64,000 bases of DNA from Pseudomonas sp. GM78. Its GTDB lineage: Bacteria; Pseudomonadota; Gammaproteobacteria; Pseudomonadales; Pseudomonadaceae. Below are positions 60,370 through 64,000 of this stretch, piece after piece. Where the stretch lies: positions 1 to 64,000 of the forward strand of contig NZ_AKJF01000076.1 in assembly GCF_000282475.1 (NCBI RefSeq), written 5' to 3'. Below the pieces are notes generated by a model. That model was not told the DNA's origin. It saw only the letters and a list, made by a program, of their open reading frames with translations, and did no database searches. A program made the translations under genes and the position numbers. Position 1 is the stretch's first letter. The number at the start of each line of letters is the position of its first letter.

Positions 60370-61137
60370 TTACCGATAAACGCCGTCTTTACCATGAGCG
60401 ACCATGGCGCGATTGCCGCGCACGCTGATCATCTGCCTGATATCGATCCACTCGATACCCTGCGCCTTCAGTTTCGGCAACTCGCGCTCCAGTACCGCCA
60501 ATGTCTGCGGATACGGATGCCCAATCATCACCGCCGAGCCCTGTTTTCGCGCCAGGCTGATTGCCGTCTGCAGTTGCGTGAAGATGGCCGCTTCAGTGCG
60601 CTCGTCATCCAGGAATACATCCCGGGAAACACTGGCCAGCGCGGTCTTCTGGGCTTGCTGCGCGGCGACGGTCTGGGCGCTGGTGCGGCTGTCGACGAAA
60701 AATTTGTGACGCCGCTGTAAGTCCGCCATCAACCAGGCCATCGCGGCCGGTTGAGCCGTCATGCGGCTGCCCATGTGGTTATTGATGCCGGCGGTGTAGG
60801 GCACGACCTTGAACGCCGCGTTCAGGCGTTTCTCGAGCTCTTCGATGGGCAAGTCGGGATGCCAGGCGAAAGGTCCGGTTGCCGGGTCCATGGGCATGTG
60901 CAGGATGACGATCTTGCCGGCGCGATGGGCTTCGCGGGCGAATTCGGTGGCGTGCGGAGTGTCGGGCATGATCGCCGTCGTCACTGGCCCGGGCAGGGCC
61001 AGCACCTGGCGATCCCGGGGCAGACTCTGCCCCAGGTCATCGATGATCAGACTGATATAGGCCTTTTGAGGGGCGGGCGCTGCATGCACAACACCCGCCA
61101 GGCAGCACAACAGCCCCAGGACTACCCGCAAAAGCAT
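60370..61137 (-). CDS. Divergent polysaccharide deacetylase family protein
   Basis: 255 residues. Signal peptide about 1-19 (GLLCCLAGVVHA); NodB-related fold with SLIIDDLG, TAIMPDTPHA, HMPMDP, HMGSRMT and MIGHPYPQT (metal-site His). The 'divergent deacetylase' family acts on cell-wall or polysaccharide substrates not yet identified. The start lies one base after the ctpA stop, and the order envC-ctpA-deacetylase is conserved in Pseudomonas, linking it to peptidoglycan turnover. Confidence 0.9.
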   Translation of the reverse strand: MLLRVVLGLLCCLAGVVHAAPAPQKAYISLIIDDLGQSLPRDRQVLALPGPVTTAIMPDTPHATEFAREAHRAGKIVILHMPMDPATGPFAWHPDLPIEELEKRLNAAFKVVPYTAGINNHMGSRMTAQPAAMAWLMADLQRRHKFFVDSRTSAQTVAAQQAQKTALASVSRDVFLDDERTEAAIFTQLQTAISLARKQGSAVMIGHPYPQTLAVLERELPKLKAQGIEWIDIRQMISVRGNRAMVAHGKDGVYR

Positions 61138-61138
61138 C

Positions 61139-62458
61139 TCAGCGGCCGGACGTGATGCTCAGCCCTTTGAGCAGGCTCAGGGCCTGGGCCAGTTGGTAAT
61201 CGTCGTCCTGCGGCATCGGCTTGGTCTTGCCGCCGGAACTGGTCGGCTTGTCGGCGCCGCCGTTGCCGTTGCCCAGGTGACCCTGCAAATCGGCTTCCTT
61301 GAAGTAGTCGCCGTCTTGCTCGTTGGTGATCTTGGCCTTGCGCACTTCGATGTCCGGGATGATGCCCTGGGCCTGGATCGAGCGGCCGTTTGGCGTGTAG
61401 TACAGCGCCGTGGTGATCTTCAGGGCGCGATCGTTGTTCAGCGGCAGTACGGTTTGCACCGAGCCTTTGCCGAAACTCGGCGTGCCCATGACCACCGCGC
61501 GTTTCTGGTCCTGCAGGGCGCCGGCGACGATTTCCGAGGCCGAGGCGCTGCCGCCGTTGATCAGCGTGACCATTGGCACGGCTTCGCTTTCGTCCTTGCC
61601 GGTGGCAGAGAAACGCAATTCGGAGTTGGCGATGCGGCCCTTGGTGTAGACGATCAGGCCCTTGGTGATGAAGTGGTCGACCACTTCCACCGCCGCTTGC
61701 AGCACGCCGCCCGGGTTGTTACGCAGGTCGAGGATGATGCCGTTGAGTTTCTTGCCGTTGTCTTTACGCAGCTTGGCCAGGGCCTTCGACACTTCTTCGC
61801 CGGTCTTGACCTGGAACTGGGTGATGCGGATGTAGCCATAGCCGGATTCGAGCAGCTGACTCTTCACGCTCTTCACCTGAATGATGGCGCGGGCCAGGGT
61901 CACATCGAATGGCGTGCCACCGTCACGTACCAGGGTCAGGGTGATTTTCTGGCCGATCTTGCCGCGCATCTTGTCCACGGCTTCGGTCATGCTCTGGCCG
62001 CGGGTGGGTTGGCCGTTGATCTTGACGATGAAGTCGCCCGCCTGGATGCCTGCCTTGGAGGCCGGTGTGTCATCGATCGGCGACACCACCTTGATGAAGC
62101 CGTCCTCGGCGCCGACTTCGATGCCCAGGCCGCCAAATTCGCCGCTGGTGCTTTCCTGCAGTTCAGCGAAGTCTTCAGGTCCAAGGTACGCGGAGTGCGG
62201 GTCAAGGTTGCTGAGCATGCCCTTGATCGCGTTTTCCAGCAGGGTCTTGTCGTCTACGGGTTCGACATAGGCGGCCTTGATCCGATCCATGACCTCGGCA
62301 AAGGTGCGCAACTCTTCCAGCGGCAATGGCGCCCTGGTGGTCGCGGCAGTGCCCGCGGGTGCGACTGCCGGGGCCGGTTGAGCGGCAAACGCCAGAGGCG
62401 CGCCGATCACCAGGGCAATCGTCAGGGCCAGCGAGGTAAGGCGGGACAAATACAGCAT
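61139..62458 (-). CDS. ctpA: Carboxy-terminal processing protease CtpA (S41)
   Basis: 439 residues. Signal peptide about 1-27; PDZ domain about 95-175 (GGLGIEVGAEDGFIKVVSPIDDT); S41 core with the catalytic Ser in INGGSASASEIVAGAL and Lys in GTPSFGKGSVQT. In Pseudomonas CtpA is a periplasmic protease that cleaves peptidoglycan hydrolases, with an adaptor. It is next to envC, which activates amidases; this fits control of wall splitting. Confidence 0.95.
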   Translation of the reverse strand: MLYLSRLTSLALTIALVIGAPLAFAAQPAPAVAPAGTAATTRAPLPLEELRTFAEVMDRIKAAYVEPVDDKTLLENAIKGMLSNLDPHSAYLGPEDFAELQESTSGEFGGLGIEVGAEDGFIKVVSPIDDTPASKAGIQAGDFIVKINGQPTRGQSMTEAVDKMRGKIGQKITLTLVRDGGTPFDVTLARAIIQVKSVKSQLLESGYGYIRITQFQVKTGEEVSKALAKLRKDNGKKLNGIILDLRNNPGGVLQAAVEVVDHFITKGLIVYTKGRIANSELRFSATGKDESEAVPMVTLINGGSASASEIVAGALQDQKRAVVMGTPSFGKGSVQTVLPLNNDRALKITTALYYTPNGRSIQAQGIIPDIEVRKAKITNEQDGDYFKEADLQGHLGNGNGGADKPTSSGGKTKPMPQDDDYQLAQALSLLKGLSITSGR

Positions 62459-62492
62459 GTCGAACGAACTCCTAATGTAGGTGACTCAGCGC

Positions 62493-63788
62493 CTATCCTT
62501 GCGCGCGGCACCATTGCGCCGGATCACTCGGGTGACCCTGCTGACGAATAGCAAAGTACAGCGCTGGTGTGTCCTGCCCGCCACTGTTACCGACAGTGGA
62601 GATGGATTCACCGGCTTTTACCACGTCACCCGCAGACTTGAGCAGTGTCTGGTTGTGACCATAGAGACTCAAGAAACCGTTGCCGTGGTCGAGAATCACC
62701 AGCAGCCCGGCGCCGCGCAACCAGTCGGCGAACACCACTCGACCGCCATGCACCGCATGCACCGTACTGCCGGCAGAAGCGCCGATCATTACGCCGTCCC
62801 ACTTGGTCCGGGCGTCGTCGCCACGGCTTTCACCGAAGCGCGCCAACAGTCGACCATCGACAGGCCAGGGAAGTTTGCCGCGAGTTGACGCAAATGCGCC
62901 GCCAAAGGTTTCGCCTGAACTGGAAACCAGTGGGCCGGGTGTCGATTTAACGGGTTTGCGTGGGGCGTCATCGTTGGCTTCTGCCAGCGCCTGGGCCTCA
63001 CGTAAACGCTTTTTTTCGGCTTCCTGCTGGGCGATCAGCGCTTTCTGCCGCGCCTCTTCTGCCTCACGAGCCTGGCGGGCCAGGGTTTCTTCAATGGTTT
63101 TAAGGACTTTAGACAGGTCTGCCTGATCCTGCTCGCGGGCTGCCAATTTCTGGTCGCGTGCCTTCACGTCGTCGTTAAGCTTGGCCAGGACTTGCTGGCG
63201 CTCCTGGCGAACCTTCTCGAGCTCGCCACGCTGGGTTTCGAGGCTGCTTTGCTGCACCAGCAATTGCGCCTGCTGCAGTCCGATGTCTTTTTCGACATTG
63301 GCCAGTTGGCGCAGGGTTTCGTTGAAATTCTTCAGCTGTTCCAGGCGGGCCTGGCTCAGGTAGTCGTAATAGGTGAGTGTGCGAGCGAACTTCTCGGGGT
63401 TCTGCTGGTTGAGCAGCAGTTTCAAGTACTCCTGGCGACCGTTCTGGTAAGCCGCGCGGGCCTGGATGGCAATCAGTCGTTGCTGTTCAGTGCGCGCGCT
63501 CTGGAGTTTTTTTTTCTCCGCATCGAGTCGCTGCAACTCGGTTTCGCTTTTCTTCAGCTCTTTTTGCAGGGCGTCGACCTGCTTCTCGAGCTTGCCCATC
63601 TCGGTCTCGGTGCCCTTGAGGTCTTTCTGCACGCCGGATTTTTCTTCCTGCAGCTTGCCCAGCAGTTTTTTCAACTCGGCAATGTCCTGACGCGTGGCGT
63701 CCAACTGTTGCTGGGTTTGCGCGCGCTCATCGGCGAAGGCCGGTTGGAGCAGGCAGGTCAGGGCAAGGGCTATCAGGACGCGGAGCAT
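62493..63788 (-). CDS. envC: EnvC-like murein hydrolase activator
   Basis: 431 residues from the ATG at 63786-63788. Signal peptide about 1-19 (LRVLIALALTCLLQPAFA); long coiled coil about 25-270; degenerate M23/LytM domain about 315-430 (MIGASAGSTVHAVHGGRVVFADWLRGAG, FLSLYGHNQTL, ALYFAIRQ) lacking the complete zinc ligand set, as in activators. It should activate AmiA/AmiB-type amidases at the septum. Ribosome site is weak. An in-frame GTG a few codons upstream is an alternative start. Confidence 0.94.
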   Translation of the reverse strand: MLRVLIALALTCLLQPAFADERAQTQQQLDATRQDIAELKKLLGKLQEEKSGVQKDLKGTETEMGKLEKQVDALQKELKKSETELQRLDAEKKKLQSARTEQQRLIAIQARAAYQNGRQEYLKLLLNQQNPEKFARTLTYYDYLSQARLEQLKNFNETLRQLANVEKDIGLQQAQLLVQQSSLETQRGELEKVRQERQQVLAKLNDDVKARDQKLAAREQDQADLSKVLKTIEETLARQAREAEEARQKALIAQQEAEKKRLREAQALAEANDDAPRKPVKSTPGPLVSSSGETFGGAFASTRGKLPWPVDGRLLARFGESRGDDARTKWDGVMIGASAGSTVHAVHGGRVVFADWLRGAGLLVILDHGNGFLSLYGHNQTLLKSAGDVVKAGESISTVGNSGGQDTPALYFAIRQQGHPSDPAQWCRAQG

Positions 63789-63921
63789 AGAGGCGGGCGA
63801 CACCAGGGAAAGGGACGTCCTAGTATGCCCGCCATGGGCGGCAAAAAAAATGCCCATTTCTGACTGTGTGATGACTGGAGCGGGATGTGGGGGGATTTAG
63901 TCTTCAAAACTACCACAAACA

Positions 63922-64000
63922 ACTGTGGGAGCTGGCTTGCCAGCGATGGCGGCCTGGCATTCAACATAGATGTTGGCTGTCAGATTGCTATCGCGAGCAG
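63922..64000. repeat. REP-type repeat, right arm cut off by the window end
   Basis: CTGTGGGAGCTGGCTTGCCAGCGAT on the left arm and the beginning of ATCGCGAGCAG at the very end of the window. Separates envC from the gene beyond the window. Confidence 0.75.

Noticed and set aside
61193-62551. Long + strand frame opposite ctpA
   Set aside because: Antisense of CtpA with no recognisable domain.
63890-63915. TCTTCAAAACT resembling a tRNA-Sec anticodon loop
   Set aside because: No stems can be built around it; it is ordinary spacer before the REP.

Overview
The window reads as chromosome of a Pseudomonas of the fluorescens type. The evidence is GC-rich coding sequence, Pseudomonas gene content (DctB/DctD, OprD-type porin, AguBA, hisBHAF with a DUF2164 gene inside, MutY-YggX, CtpA-EnvC), and paired REP inverted repeats with cores such as CTGTAGGAGCGAG. 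From memory the backbone order resembles one arm of the P. aeruginosa chromosome; this was not checked by alignment. I support about 59 protein genes, two of which are broken (a Fic remnant and a nonsense-interrupted TSUP transporter), and two tRNAs. I see no CRISPR array, insertion sequence, integrase or prophage.

Layout. 1-9.9 kb: end of a 3-hydroxyacyl-CoA dehydrogenase, a thioesterase, a glycine-zipper protein, a LysR-fdhD-YdeP-type molybdoenzyme group, the Kbp/LysM protein, YrfG-like nucleotidase, NudE and CysQ. 9.9-13.7 kb: dctBD and a lone rfbC. 13.9-19.5 kb: a 970-residue kinase/barrel/aminotransferase fusion, then agmatine-to-putrescine genes aguB-aguA and a 61-residue small protein. 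19.7-23.6 kb: a Fur-box TonB receptor and an OprD porin with a leader that contains an intrinsic terminator. 23.7-28.1 kb: accessory stretch with a CHASE2 / small exported protein / M48 lipoprotein operon and a damaged Fic gene under a cluster of repeated operator-like sites.

28.2-37.1 kb: tautomerase-DsbA-SDR operon, tRNA-Thr, a hexapeptide acyltransferase, a basic/polar amino-acid ABC transporter operon ending in a methyltransferase, and gabP behind a sigma-54-like promoter. 37.2-40.9 kb: two tandem paralogues, a hydrolase, a DUF1016 nuclease and a small exported protein. 41.0-48.8 kb: an accessory block next to the 3' end of tRNA-Phe, with a broken TSUP transporter, a clavaminate-synthase-like 2-oxoglutarate oxygenase, and an amine catabolism set (aldehyde dehydrogenase, LuxR-type regulator, SpuC-like aminotransferase, PuuP-like importer). 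49.0-52.8 kb: tRNA-Phe, yggX, mutY, asmA. 53.2-64 kb: OFA transporter, hisB-hisH-DUF2164-hisA-hisF, a periplasmic binding-like protein, a Vps62-like repeat protein, and the cell-wall genes for a divergent polysaccharide deacetylase, CtpA and EnvC.

A nitrogen/polyamine theme recurs: agmatine is converted to putrescine by AguA/AguB, the 43-49 kb module can plausibly take up and oxidise putrescine-like amines to an amino acid such as GABA, and GabP imports GABA. That these sets are co-regulated is inference. The most interesting unexplained items are the kinase-aminotransferase fusion, the CHASE2/M48 operon, the orphan 2-oxoglutarate oxygenase, the Vps62-like protein and the OprD leader.
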